This document shows, piece by piece, positions 11,653 to 24,970 of a stretch of DNA of 64,000 nucleotides (position 1 is the stretch's first letter; each line of letters opens with the position of its first letter). Made by a program: the position numbers and the translations under genes. The stretch is from Eudorina sp. 2006-703-Eu-15 (taxonomy: Eukaryota; Chlorophyta; Chlorophyceae; Chlamydomonadales; Volvocaceae): the NCBI GenBank assembly GCA_003117195.1, contig BDSI01000013.1, positions 816,852 to 880,851 of the forward strand. Reading direction: 5' to 3'. Below the pieces are notes generated by a model. It was not told the origin of the DNA and did no database searches. It saw only the letters and a list, made by a program, of their open reading frames with translations.

Positions 11653-14600
11653 TCACGTCGCTCGACGAAGGTGCGCGATCTGCCGCATGTGATCGGCTGT
11701 CAAGCCCCAGTCGTACAGCTGCAGATTCTGCCGTATCCGAACCTGGTTGGACGAGCGCGGCAGCACCACCAGCCCCTCCTGGAGCGCCCAACGCAGCGCC
11801 ACCTGAGCTGCGCTGCGAGGCGCCCCTCCCTCCCCCGCCTCCGCCCCCGCCCCTGGCCCCGCCCCCGTCCCTGTCCCTGCCCCGGGCCCTGTCCCTGCTC
11901 CACCGCCCGCCGCGCCATCCGCGGCGGCGGCAGCCGCCGCGGCGGCCCCCGCCTCCCGCCCGATGGTCTGCAGCACCGGGTGCGACAGCACAGGGTTCTT
12001 CCCGGCGCCCCACTGCGTGCCCAGGGTGCTGTAGGCGGTGAGGGCGAGGCCCTCCCGGCGGCACATCGCCTGCAGCTCCTCATTGCGGCCCAGCGGATCC
12101 ACGTGCACCTGCAGCACCGCCGGCCGCACGCGCGCCGCCGCCAGCAGTCGCGCCAGCTGGTCGGGCGCGAAGTTGCTGACGCCTGCAGTTGCGGTGGCGG
12201 TGGCGGTTGCGATGGCGGTTGTGGTTGCGGTTGGTGGTGGTGGTTGCGGTCACATTCATGGCCAGGTCCGAGGTTGCGGCGGCCGCGACACCGACGGGAC
12301 ACGCCCGCCAAGGGGTTAGGCGGACAGGGATGGCAAAGGCCCATGTGCTCAAGAAATCGACACATAAGGGCAAAGGCGCATTCTCCTGATGCCCGCAGGC
12401 TGCCAGGCCCCGGCCCTTCCTGCTGGGTCCCCGGAACTCGGTGTCAGTAAAGCACGCACCAAAGGCCGCACCTATGGCTCGCACCAGCCCCGCGTCGTAC
12501 AGCTTCTCCAGTGCCCGCCAGCTGTCTAGGAAGTTGCCCTCGGGCGCCACCCCGCCGCACAGGTCCCCCCAGCACTCGGCGTAGTGCAGCAGGAACAGGT
12601 CCACGTAGTCGGAGCCCAGGTCTGTGCAGCCGCCGAGGACGGGTGGGGTAGGGGAGTGGATGTGGGGTTGGGGAGCGGATGTAAGGGCGGCGCCGGGGGG
12701 CCCAGGGAGGAATGGGGACCACAACTGCCGTACTTCGGGGCAAAACACGAATCGACTGCAACGCGACGATAGTTCGCCTCAAGGGCGTACGGTATCCGGT
12801 ATCGCTGTCAACATGTGCAGGCGAACAAGTTGATGGTTCGTAGGAGGCGTAGGAAAGGCCAAAGCATCGTGTATGATACGCCTTTCCATGCCGCCGTGAT
12901 GACCATTCCGGCCCCCACCCTGACCCCCAGCAGTGAGTAAGACACGCACAGACATCCCCTCCCGGCCCCCCCCCTCCTCCCTTCCCCTCGTAACCTCCCC
13001 TCCCGTACCCCTCCCCTCCCCTCCCCTCCCCTCCCACGCACCCCTCAGCGTGGAGTTGAACTGCTTCAGCGTCGTGTTGTAGCCCAGGTGCCGGGGGTGC
13101 AGCTTGGAGGTCACCTGGACACACAGGGGCGCGTCGGCAGGAAGGCTCAGGTGGCTCAGGTGGCTCAGAGGCCCACAGCCCCGGGTCCACGGACCGCACC
13201 CGCAGCAACCGCCGAGCCCACCCTAGATCACCCACCCAACAACAGCGCAGCCCTGGACCCCTCTACCTGCACGCCATCCGCCCTCCCCACCTGCCGCCCG
13301 AACCCGCCCCTCCCCCGGCTCACGAAGATGCTCTCCCGCCGCACGCCTCCGCTGCCGGCTTGGGCCGCCAGGAAGGCTTGCAGGGCCTTACCCACCAGGT
13401 CCTCGCGATACCACTCACGGGCCTGGAGGGGGCGGAGAAGCAGGAGGGGAGGAGGGGGTGGGGGTGGGGTTTTCGCTGCCTTTATTGACAACGGAGGAGG
13501 AACAAGAGGAGGTGGCGGTGGAGGATGGAGGAGGACGGAGGAGGGCAGAGAAAAGACATGGAAGCGCAAGGGGCACGCGGGGACGGAGGAACGCGCTTGG
13601 CAGGCCGCTTGGAAGACCAACATACCTGATGGGGCAGAGCAGGCCAAGAAGAAAAACCTAACCAGAGGAGGTCAACCGCAAGCAGGCTGGGGCATGACCG
13701 TCCGTACATCGTATACCTTCCGATGTCATCGCATTCGCCGGTGCCGCGGCCCCCCTCCACCCACCTCTGCAGTGTCTGGGCAGTTTCCATTCGACCCCCT
13801 CCGCCCACCTGCGCGCTGTCCAGGTGTCGGTAGCCCGCCTCCAGCGCCCAGCGCACGGTGTCCTGGGCGCTGTCCCCCAGGCCCGCGCAGCCGTAGCCCA
13901 CGGTGGGCAGCAACACCCCATTGTTGAGCCGCACCTGCGGGGCAGGGGACAGGATACGGAAGTCCGTGGGGTGGGGAGGGATGAGCGCGCTGACTGGATT
14001 TCACGGCACCTTGGAAGGGGGCCCTGGCAGCGCATCCGTGCCAGCCAGGGTGCAGCAGAAAGGACCAAGGGGAGCGGCACTGTCCACTGTAAAGCGGTTC
14101 CAAGTCCACTGCGCCGCCACACCGCGCCGCCACTCCTACCACACGGGCGCCTTCCCCCCCCAACCCACACCCACCCACAACCACCCCACACACACGCGCA
14201 CGCGCACCTTGAGGAGCGGCTGCGGCTGGTTGACCAGCACGGGGCAGGTGTTGCAGGCGGCGGGGCATGCCTCCGACATGAAGCCCCGGTTGCGGGTGCA
14301 CTCGCCTCCGGCCGCCCAAGTGGCGCACTGGGCCTGAGGGCGTGGGGTGGGGTGGGGTGGGGTGGGGTATTGGAAATTGGGATGAGGTGGGAGGGTGCGG
14401 GCGTCAGCGGGGCGGGCTCACAGGTGTTCAGAGCGACCGAAGGGGGCCGACCGCGTCGGTGGCAGCGGCCGCGTGTCATCCGCACATACGGTATATGCGC
14501 ATACTGTCATCGCTCCAACGGTCACCGCAGGGCGCCCCAGGACTAGGACACGAGCGGGGTTGGGTCGTGCCTACGTCGGGTGAAGGACCTAGCAATTGCT

Positions 14601-17506
14601 TTGCATTCATCTGTGCACCCCTGTTCTGTGCCCCCCGGTGAGCCAGGCGGTCGGGTCGGAGGTGGTCGTGAGCGTGGTTGTGCCGGCGTTGCGCCGATTG
14701 CGTCAATGCGGGGGCGTCAGGAAGGAACAAAACCAACCCGTGGAGGCGTTTAGAAGGGCCCTGGCACAAACGGCGCAGACTAGGCTGGCCGAGGGCGGCG
14801 CGCAACCGCAGCCGTGATGCGGCACGGCACTGGAAAGGCCGCGTGGTGAAGCTGCAGCTGCATGGGCACTGCGTGGGCATCGACTGCTTCGAGTTTGGAA
14901 TGGAAATCGAACGGCCGCCATGGTGCGCGCCCCGCCGCTGCACCTCCCGCACCTCCCGCACCTTCCCCCCCCCCCGCCGCTGCGGTCCCTTACCTGTGTG
15001 TCCGTGCAGCTGCCGGGGCCATCCGTCAGCGCCTGGAACACCGACACCTGCGGGGAGCCGTCCGGCGCTTCGCCCACCTGCACACCCAGTCGCGCGGCCG
15101 CGGCCACGGCGGCGGCCGCAGCGGCGACTCCTCCTGGCGGCCGCCGGGGGGCCATACCGCACCCTTTATCAGCCGACAGCAATCAGGACATCAGGAGCTT
15201 TACATCCGCACATACGGTACGTCCCTTCCGCTGCGCACAGCTGCTCTCCGTCTGTCCGTGCCGGGGCAGCATCCAGTATCGTCCCTCCCTTGCTCCCGTG
15301 TGGAGCTGGCCCGTGCTCCCTGCGGTGCGTTCGTTCACCGCTCCCCCCCCCCATTCGACTCTCCTGGAGTTTGGTAATCCCACGCTTTAAGCTTGATGGG
15401 TTTGGCCCGGGCTTTTGGCCCGGTGGCGCACCCCGCATCCGGGCACGCCACCACCCCAAGTTTGCTCCAGGGTTCGCACCACGGTGCGGCACCCGCGCCC
15501 CGCCCACCGCCTCTGCGTCCCTGGCCCTCCCCCAACCCCCCCCCTGGCGCACCCTTCGTGCCGTTGCCGTTGCCGCTGCTGTGGGCCGTGCCGTCGCCGC
15601 ACAAGCCGCAGCTCCGCCGGCAGGCCACCGCCACCCACCACCAGCTCTGAAGGTCCTCCGCCGCGCGATGACAGACCCGTGGGTCGCGCTGGGCCCACCA
15701 GGCGCACATATCCGCCGCGTCGAAGCAGCCGTCCCCTGCTGCCGCCGCCGCCGCTGCCGCCGCCGCCGGGCGCGCCGCCGCATCGGATGGCCCGGCCGTG
15801 CCGGGCACTGTCTCGGGGCGCAGGCACGCCCCGCATGTCGCCTGGTGGTTGGTCGCCGGGGGGCGGGTGGATTGCGGGGCGATAAGGAAGGCCCAACAAG
15901 TGGGCGTTTGTGTTTCGGGCGGTCGCAAAAGCCCGGGCCCAGGGGGGTGCCTTCGGGAACCGATGCCGAGTGTAGTCTGAACTCTGAAGCCATAGTGAGG
16001 CGGGGTGCCGACCGCTCGGTGCAGCCGGGTACGACTTCCGCCGGGGCGGCCGGGAAGCCGGAAACGACTTCGCGGACATCAGCTCTGCCACGCTCGACCG
16101 CCTTCCCCTCTGCATCTGGCAGCAGCGCAGCTCCAACACATCTACCAGCTTGCTGTGCCCCGGCCGACACAGGGACACCCAACGGAGGGCCGAAAGGGAA
16201 GGCACGCCCGGTGGGGCACGCCCCTCCGCCGTCCGCCACACCCTCCCCTGCCGATCCCTTCATGCCGCCTCCCAGCCAGGCCACGCCATCTGCGCGCCGG
16301 TGCGCCCCTCGAACGAGGGCTCCCATCCTGCCGCCCTGCCACACCAGCTACCATGCAACCGGGCAGCGCGTTAGAATCCGCGTTAGAACCCATGCCGCCA
16401 CCCCACCTTGCAGGCGGCCGCCAGCTGCGCCGGCCCGCCCGCGCACGCCGCCGCCTGCCCCTCAGCCCCGCCCGCCGCCTGTCCCAGCTGGCTGCACCAG
16501 CTGGCGCCGTCCTCACAGCGCGGCGGCCCCGGCTCGCGCGCCACCAACAGCTGGTCCGTCGTGAGGTTGAGCGACCTGCGGAGAGCCAGCTCCAGGGCGG
16601 GGCAGACGCCGCAGGACGCCTGCGGCGGCGTGGGGTGTCCCGAGGGAGGGAGCAGTGTTGGACAGGGGGAGGGAGGAAGGGAGGGGACGGGGGGGCAAGC
16701 GAGGGGCCCGAACGCATCATGAGGAGGAGGAGGAGGACCGCAGCGCGATATGGATCGGGGCCGAGATGTTGTAGTGATGGGCCCGTCGCGTGTCGCCCCG
16801 CTTGTTGTAGGGGCATCGGTGTCGCGTCGGGGGATGGAGTATTAGGCCATGTCAACGTAGCGATGCGCCGGGCTCTGAAGGGGGTTATGGTTTTTGGATT
16901 GGGTGCCCAAGTTGGGATGCCGGACTTGCATGTCTGGTTGCCGGGGATCGGGAGGTCAGGCAGGGCAAGGCGGGGGTGGCGGCAGCGCGGTGCAGCGGAC
17001 CTCCCAACGCACCAGGCAGGTGTGGAACCCGTCCAACAGATGGGTGCTGCATTTCCCCTCTCGGCGCCTGCGGGCAGAGGAGACGGCCGCCGGGGTAACT
17101 GGATGGATTGGTCCACGAGGGCGCGGCGGCCTGGGCACGTCCCGGGCAGCTGTCCGTGTTCAGCTGCCAGGGCCGCTGGCCCTCTGGGGTGGTTGGAACC
17201 GAGCACTCACTGCTGCTGACAGGATGGCGACTGATCGCCGCAATTGAGGTGGACAGCAAAGCGAGGAAGTTCTTCGCCAATCGCGGCCTTGATCACTGCC
17301 AGGTTCTTGCGGGCATGCACCCGCTTGTGCGCAACGACGGGTGTTGCAGCACTGCGCGATCGAGATGATCCCAGTCTTATTGGCCAGATGTAGAAAATAT
17401 TGACAATTGCGATAAGAGCTAAGCCCACAAGTAGCCAGGAGCGTGTCAAGCTGCGCCCAGAGGGTCGGGGTCTGTCACGGCGCATGTTTTGGCCTATTCG
17501 CGGCAA
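11653..17506 (-). CDS. Membrane-anchored protein: four ShKT modules plus aldo-keto reductase
   Basis: Eleven exons in continuous phase: 17506-17211, 17067-17013, 16619-16407, 15841-15553, 15163-14994, 14333-14208, 13934-13809, 13422-13324, 13114-13042, 12621-12472, 12182-11653; about 708 residues (701 from the second Met, 17485). Residues 23-41 (SWLLVGLALIAIVNIFYIW) follow a basic N-terminus, giving a signal anchor. Four six-cysteine ShKT modules follow, near 89-123, 152-194, 227-268 and 337-371; three span exon junctions, which supports the joins. Residues 384-708 are an aldo-keto reductase (NADPH-dependent carbonyl reduction): GYRHLDSAQ, WYREDLVGKAL, IFVTSKL, DYVDLFLLH and VRAIGVSNF give the Asp-Tyr-Lys-His tetrad. 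A Gly/Ala insert interrupts the barrel near 12000-11830. Topology implies an extracellular or lumenal enzyme. Substrate unknown. Confidence 0.9.
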
Positions 17507-17754
17507 TGTGCCTTCGGAGCGTTTTCCGCACCGCCATGTGTCTATTCAAGAGTTATTAGTCTGTGCTTTCCTTTGAAGAAGCGACACCATTCGTCGTGAA
17601 CCAACTGCCAGGTCGCGGATTTGTCAGGAATATGAAATTCGTGCAGATAAATGCATGACAGCAAAAGTGTGCCTCCATACTACAACGTCCGTTTGCCTCA
17701 CGGGGCTCTACAGACACACATGGAAGCTTGAAGATGTAACTTGAAAGCTGTTGA
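17507..17754. promoter_or_regulatory. Divergent promoter, reductase / WDR44-like
   Basis: Only 248 bp separate the two start codons, so both promoters lie here. No canonical TATA box was seen. The region is less GC-rich than the flanking exons. Confidence 0.65.
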
Positions 17755-20700
17755 ATGGCGGACCTCACACAAGTCGCTCATGATGACGAAGATATATCTC
17801 CAAGCACCACAATTACTGCAAATGTCCAGGGTTTCCAAGGGGAACCTGCACCTCCCCCGCCAGCCCCAGTCATGCGAATTAAGAACCTGGACACCGGAGA
17901 GGAATACGATTTAGAAGACTTTGACACACGCACTTCATTTACAAACGGGAATCAAGGGGCTGCGGGAACGCCCGACCACGTCGAAGGCCTCAACGAGGAC
18001 GAGGCGAGTGGCCTGTCTTCGGGACCAGATACAAACACGCGGGCACGCTGGCGGAGCCTGTCCGAACAAACTTCTCTCGTATGATTCTCCTTTCGAATGA
18101 CGCCCCTGGGTAGGATGGGCGCAGTGAAGTCGCACCTTGAGTTGACAGGGACCCTGTACTCGGCCACCCTGGCAGGACCCTGGAAGCCGGGAGGGTGGCG
18201 GCAGGCGGAAAGCATGGCTGAAGGGCACCAAGAAGCTGAAGACATGGTGCGAGGAATCAGTGGGCCCGTTGGGGAATAAGCGGAGAAGTTGCGTGGCAAT
18301 GACCTTCGCTCTGAATGAAATGTCCGCCGGAGGGTTACCAGGCACTGTGCCACATGTGCGGACATGGCTGTGCGTCACTGCAAATCCTGCAGCCAACCTG
18401 TGGTATGCTTACACGGGGCTTGCGCGTCGTGTTTGCTGGAACGGACTCTCCAGGACGCGTTGCGGTCAAGCCTGTGCAGTCGTGAACCTCCCGTTCCAGT
18501 GTACCCCGCGGTTTGTGAAGGCCTTTGCATCTGAGTTGGATATGTCAGGTGACGTTACTTATGTGGTGGATAGCCATGCGGGTTCCCAGTGACTGCAGCG
18601 CACTCCTGACATGCCCCGACCCGTGGGTCTCTGACCGTGACCCGGTGCTCCGCTGACTTGCCTCCCAGGGCCAAGGCCACGTTGACGAATGTCAAGGAGA
18701 AGATTGAAGAGCGCATCGAAAAGCAGCAGCTACAGCGACACCTCCAGAAGGTCCAGCTCCAAGAACAGCTGCAGCAGCAGCTTCAACTGCAGCAGCAGCA
18801 ACCGGACGCCTCCCGCGACAGCAGCAGCTTCGGCGGCTGGGGGCGGGGCGATGAGGCGGCCCCGGCGCAGCATGGGGAGGGCCGATCCCGTCACAGCCAA
18901 GGCCTTATGGGGCCGCTGGATGCTGACTCCGTGGAGGCGGGGCGCGATGCGGGGTCCGCCGGCACACTGGTGGGCAAGGCGTGCGGGCGGGTCGAGTGAT
19001 TACATCGCGATACGCCGCAACCCGAATGCGCTTTCGAGCGCTGTATCACGGTATTGATGATGAAGGAGGAGTGAAGTTACTGGGCGGACCCGGTACGCGG
19101 GTTGATCTATGCGATGTGGCTATCGAGCTGCGCGCCACCGAAAGGAGTTCATTTTGAGGACATTACCCCCTTCCAAACCCCCGTCCCGCAAGTCCTTGCT
19201 TGCGTCGCTCCGACTCACTTTCGTTTTGAACTTCCTTCCCGCCACCGCGACCGCGACAGGGCAGTGTACAGCCAGGCGGCGACAGTCCGGCGTACGGCCG
19301 CGGCGGCAGCCTCGACTTCAGCGTCCGCTCCAACCCCGGCGGCCTGCCCACGCCGCAATACCTCACCAAACCAGCCGCGCCGCTCGGCGCTGGAACTCGG
19401 ACGGGCGGCGGCGCTGCACCAGATTCCGGGTCAGCCGGTGGGGACGCCGCCGCCGCCGCCACCCAGTCAGTGTCTTCCCTCGGGGACTCTGGGTGCGGGC
19501 CCCCCGGGCCGCCAGCTGCCGCAGCGGCGGGACCCGGTGCCGTCACAGGCTCGGGCTTGGAAACGACCCGTGGGCCCGCCGGGGCCAAGGCCGGCAGCGG
19601 CGGCGCCACGCCGCGACAGCAGGTGTCGCCGCTGCCGCCCTTTTGGAGCCTCGTCTCGCAACAGCAGCAGCCGCTTGGGGCGGGGGCGGCGGGGTCCGCC
19701 GCGGGGGGTATGGGCGGTGGGCTGTACAGTGAGGAGCTCCGGACGCCGCTGCTGGAGGAGGACCGGGCGGGGCCGTCCAGTCGGGCGGTGCCGGTGAGCA
19801 GAGGGCGCTTTGGCCATGGCTGGCTGGAGAGTGGGCTGGGAATAGGAGTGGTCGATGGACCGGGGCGACTCCTCTAGCTGCTTTCTCCGGTCCTGTCCGT
19901 CCGAGGCCCGGGGGTTGGAACCACCGAGCAGGCTCGGCGAGAGAGCAGACATGCACGGCCTGCTTCAGAACACAATGATGCCAGGGGGTGATGTCACGCA
20001 ACAGAGGGTGCCATAGAGAGAGAGTGTCATCACCGTGACCCGCTCCCCCCGCTCCTCCTCGCTCCTCCGCGGCCCCAGTCGACCAAGTCCTGGCTCAACC
20101 TGCCTGCGCGGGTGACTGGCGGCAGGCGAGCGGCAGGCAGGCAGCTGCAGCAGGTGGGTGCGGTCTGGGCAGGGGAAGCAGGTGGAGAGGAGCAGGTGGA
20201 GAGGGCCACCGCCGCCGCCACCGCCGCCAAGGCAACGCCCGTGCGCCCGTTGCGGCCACAGCGCTGTTGCGGCTGTGGTACGGTGTCGGCAGCGCCCGGC
20301 GCAGTGCCGCAGAGGGGAATGCCGCCAGCAACCCCCGGCCGCACACCCTGCATCTCCCTCCCTGTTTATCACCGCCCCAGGGGAGCTTCCTTTCGCGCGG
20401 CTGGCTGGCTAAAATCCTTAAACCGACAGCCCCATGCCGTCTATATCCCATAACGCGCATCCCCTGCATCCCAAGCACCCCATAAGGCACCGCCCGGGGG
20501 TCCCTACCGCCGCCGCTACCACCCGCTCCCCGCTCCGCATCCGTCGCAGCCGGCGCCACGCACCTAGGGCCCCCTCCTTACTCCCTCTCCCTCTCTCCCA
20601 TCTTACTCGATTGTTCTGCGCTTTGGCCCTCTTCCGCTCCCTGTGGGCCCCCAGGTCCGTATGATCCAGGAGGTGCTGGGCCACGACGGCCCCGTGTGGG

Positions 20701-23700
20701 CCATGAAGTTCAGTGCGGACGCCCGGCTGCTGGCCACCGCGGGGCGGGACGGCGTGCTGCGGCTGTGGAGCGTGTACTGGAACGGGGGCCGCAGGTAGGC
20801 GCTTGGCGGGGATGATTCAGGGGGCGGCATGATGGGACGTGTTTGTTTGGCGAGAATCCCGCCTGGACCATGTGTGGGACGTGTGGCGCGTGTTCGTGTG
20901 TGTTTAATGACGCCCAGAACCGCCCAGAACCGCCCAAGCCCATACACTTACCAAAGGACCTGCGTGCGTTCGTGTGTGTGTGTGTGTGTGTGTATATCGT
21001 TACATATCTGCCGGGCCGACACTGGCCGGGGGCGCTAACCCGCCCCATACGGGAGACCGCCGAAGCACTTTCCCCGGATACGGGGGAAAGGGGCGTAAGG
21101 GGCCTCTGTCCCCTCGCTCTCAACCAAGGGCGCGTGCCCGATCCCCGAGGATCGGTGACCGCTGTGCCCCCTCAAGGGAATGGGCGAAGGCCCATCCCGG
21201 GCGGTCTGCGCCTCGCAGTCCGCTGTTCAACCTCCTCAAGTCCTTGCAGCACCCAGGGCGCGTTTCGGAGGCGCGCCCCTGCTTGGTGCGGTAAAACTAG
21301 CCTGGTCCCGCGTCCCAACCTAATCGTACTAGCTAGGGTTGCACCCTCCGGCAGGCCTGCCTGCCCAGCTGAGCCAGAGCGAGGCGGCTCGCACGCGTCA
21401 GGCCTTGCTGGGTCCGGGTATGCAGTCGGGTGCTCCATGATGGGGCTATGGTTTGCACAAGGCAGCACATCACCACGCAAGCTTCCCTGTCGTACACCCC
21501 TTCCCGTCGCAAGCGGCCCTCGCCTACACGTCCCGCTCGCTGCCAACTCCCACTGGTGTGTGTGTGTGAATGTGGATGGAGGGCACAGGCGGTCCAGTGG
21601 GGACACACTGTTGGTGGCAGTGGCGCCGGGCGGGTCCGTTCAACCGCCGCCCTGTGGACGGCACGGTGCCGTCCCGGTTTAGTTGCGCGCAGCTGCCGCG
21701 ACCGCCTGTCAGCTCAAACCCAACCACCCCCACCACCACCCTCCGGGTGGGCCCCCCTCGCGACCCCCTCGCGGGACGCTGACCTCCAATGCCAACTACA
21801 CGCCTGATGTAATGCATCGTCCCCTGCCCGTGCCCCAGCCCCTGCCCGTACGGCAACCCTCCTCTCGCCGACTCCTGCCATCCATCCACTTCTCGCGCCC
21901 TGCTGCACCGCACGTGACGCAGGTCCAGGTGCGTCGAACCCGCTCGGAATGAGTCCGCACCCGGGCCGCCCGCCCTCGGCGGGCCCGCGCCGCAACACAC
22001 AGGCGGCGGCGGCGCCGCCGCCGCCGCCGGCCCTGGCACCGCCGGCGGCGCCGGTGCGGCGCCCCGTCCGCCGCTGCTGTCCGAGAGCCCGCTGCTGCTC
22101 CTCAGCGGCCACCGCGGCGACGTGCTGGATCTGGCCTGGTCGCAGTGCCGTCTGCTGCTGACGGCCTCCGCGGATCAGACGGCGCGGTTGTGGTGCATCG
22201 ACGTGCCCCTCGCCGCCGGTAGCGGCGGCGCGGGGGACGCCGCAGCCCGCGGAGGCGGCGGCGCTGGCGGTGGCGGCGACGGGGACGGCATCCGCCGGGC
22301 CAGCGGCAGCGGCAGCGGGCCCGAGGGCTCGGGCGGCGAGCCCGGCGGCGCGACGCCCCCGTCGGGCGAGTGCCTGCGGTCGTTCGTGCACCCCGACTTC
22401 GTGACCAGCTGCTGCTTCCACCCGGCGGACCCGCGCTGCATCGTGACGGGCTGCGCGGACGGCAAGGTGAGGCCCGTGGGTCCCGGTCGGGACTTGGCAA
22501 GGCGGGTGGGTGCGGCGACCTTTGCCAGGCGACGATGAATATTCGGCGCGGACTCCGGACTGCAAGCGCATTTGGGTCTCGGTGCGAGATTGGCTGTGTC
22601 AGGACCTCCTGCGGAGCAGCAATGTGACGGGCGTCCACGCTGTTAGACCGTGACCTTCGTCCAGCGGGAGGGAACTGGCTGTCCACCCGGGACCGCGCTC
22701 GACTTGTTGCGGTAGCTCTGGCTCGCGCGCGACGTCGTTCATAACGGTGGGTGGTGGGCCGGTGCCCCGCCTGCGGGCGTGTCAGGAGTGCAGAGCGGCC
22801 GGAGCGCTCCACAGGCACGACGACGACGACGTGCAGCAGAGCAGCGGTTGTGCGAGGATGGTTCACCATGCGCGGTTATTACCCTGGCCCTCCGCCTGGT
22901 TGACAGAGAGAGGCGACGACAATGCGGACCGACCCCTTCCCCCGCCTCTCCCTCTCCGCCCTCCTCACCCTCCTCACCCTCCGCGCCCTCCGCACCCTCG
23001 TGTTATCCTCACCGTCCTCCTCCTCGCCCTTCTCCTCGTGCCCCTGCGGCCGCCAGGTCCGCGTGTGGAGCGTCCCCGACGCGGCCGTGGTGGCCACAGC
23101 CACCGTGCAGCAGGACATCATCACGCGGCTGCTCTTCTCCGCGGACGGCAGCCGCCTGGTGGTGGGCACGCTGCGCGGCAAGGTGCGCCACTACGAGTTC
23201 AACGGCGCCGCGCTAGAGTGCATCACCCAGATAGACGTCAAGAACCCGCACGGCTCCGGCCGCAAGGTCACGGGCCTGACGCAAGTGCCGTACACGTACG
23301 GAAATAACCAGCAGTACATCATCACGAGCGCGGACAGCAGGATACGGTTGTACGTGGGGTTCACGCAGGTGGGTGCGGGACGGGCAGGGGGGGGAGGGGG
23401 GAGGGGAGGGGAGCGCGCGGCGGCAGGGACAGGCGGGGAGGAGTGGGTGGCTGGTGGTCATGGCCCAGAACGAATGCGAGGGGCAGGAAGGGGACGAGAC
23501 CGTGGGGCCGGCGGGGCAGGGGCTGCCTGGGGCCTTGTGCGCTTTGTTGAGCTGCGGAGCGGCCGCGGGATACCGGACTATCTGCACTCCATGTTTCTGG
23601 CCAGGTGGCTTGTTGGGGTGCGGGCTGGTCGCGCTCTCGCCATGTTGCCAAGTACGCCTGGATGCCGCTTCGGCCTGTCCCTCACATCATGAAGTGGCTT

Positions 23701-24970
23701 GGTTGGTTGGCTGCAGGAGCGCAAGTTCAAGGGGCATCGACACACGAACACGCAGGTACGGGAGGTGCCGGAGGTCCGCGACCTGTCGTGGAGTTGCGAA
23801 ACCCGCCGTGCGCTAAGGCTGTCGCGTGCGTACCGTACGTGGGAATGGGAAACGACCGGGGGGCTTGGTGGCGATTCCTTGGTGTCGTGACTCTGTCGCG
23901 TGTCAGGGAGGTCCTCGATTGCGAGCGAGATCGCGCCTCTGGGGTTCCTGGCTTGTTAGACCCGGGCGCGCTATCCAGCCAGAGATTGCTGGTGGCGTCC
24001 ATCCGACCATCTGACCATCAGGGTAGGACTGACAGACTTCATGGGGTCGTATGGGCGCCCCACCCCCCCAGTACCCAACCGGAGCCCGAGTCGCGCCCGA
24101 CTGACCCACCGCGCCTCCCGCGCCCCGTCCGCCCACCGGCCCCCCCCACACACACAGATCGCGGCGTCGCTGTCCCCCAGCTGCCAGCACCTCATCTGCG
24201 GCTCCGACGACGGCTGGGTGTACGTCTGGGAGACCGGTCTGCCGCCGCCGCCGCTGCTGAGCTCGACGGCGGGCGCCGGCGCGGGCGGGGCCGCGGCGGG
24301 GACGTCCGCGGGCGCGGCGGGCGACGGCGGCGGGGGGGCGGGCGTCGGCAGCGCCACGGCCCGCGGCCGGGCGGTCGGCGCCGCTGGGCGTGAGGCGGCG
24401 CCGGCGGCGGCGCTGCGGGGCGCCGGGAAGGTCAAGGAGGGTTCGTACGAGGCCTTCCAGACTCCGGAGCAGACCACCACGGTGGCGATCATGGCGCCCA
24501 ACGTGTGCAGGTGCGGGGCGGGGCGGGGCGGGGCGCGGGGCGAGTGCGGTAAGCCATAGCCTACCATAGCAACGTGTCACGGCGTGAGGAACGTGCTTAT
24601 GAAGCATGGTGGGCTGCTGCAGTCCACGCACAGGTAGCAGGTGGCCGGTGGGGGTGCAATCGCAGCTGCGTGCACACTGTAACCGTATCCTCAAGGATGC
24701 ATGTGCGGCACAGCCCAGAGCCCGCGATTCTCGTTGCATTGCAGAGTCAAACGGTAAGGGTGATGGCGGTGGTGGCGGTGGTGGTTGCCTTGCAGGCGTG
24801 GTCGGGGGCTGGAGGCGCTTGGGCTGGCGCAGCCGGCAGCCAGCGGCGGGAGCAGCGGCGGCCCCGGCAGCAGCACGCAGCCGCAGCTGTCGCTGATGGG
24901 CGCCCTGTTCGTCGTGGCCGGGTTCAGCGGGAAGATCTACGTGTACGAGAACCTCCCGGCACAGTGGTAG
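17755..24970 (+). CDS. WDR44-type WD40-repeat protein
   Basis: Exons: 17755-18078, about 18676-18990 (start uncertain), 19260-19793, 20655-20794, 21923-22466, 23057-23368, 23717-23755, 24158-24510, 24796-24970. From the fourth exon on, phases agree. The N-terminus is acidic and carries VMRIKNLDTGEEYDLEDFD, like the conserved N-terminal element of plant WDR44 homologues. WD repeats follow: LGHDGPVWAMKFSADARLL, LSGHRGDVLDLAWSQCRLLL with ADQTARLWCID, FVHPDFVTSCCFHP, VRVWSVPDAAVV, IITRLLFSADGSRLVVGTLR, ITSADSRIRLYVG, ERKFKGHRHTNTQIAASLSP with GSDDGWVYVWETG, and a final VVAGFSGKIYVYENL. Animal WDR44 is a Rab11 effector on recycling endosomes; the role of the plant/algal type is unclear. Long Gly/Ala/Ser inserts interrupt the propeller (about 22211-22365 and 24240-24420). 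The second exon is Gln-rich. It diverges from the reductase gene. Confidence 0.92.

Noticed and set aside
14678..17219. Long + strand frames (628 and 404 codons) over the reductase gene
   Set aside because: They are antisense to phase-consistent exons with recognisable domains; high GC leaves the opposite strand open.
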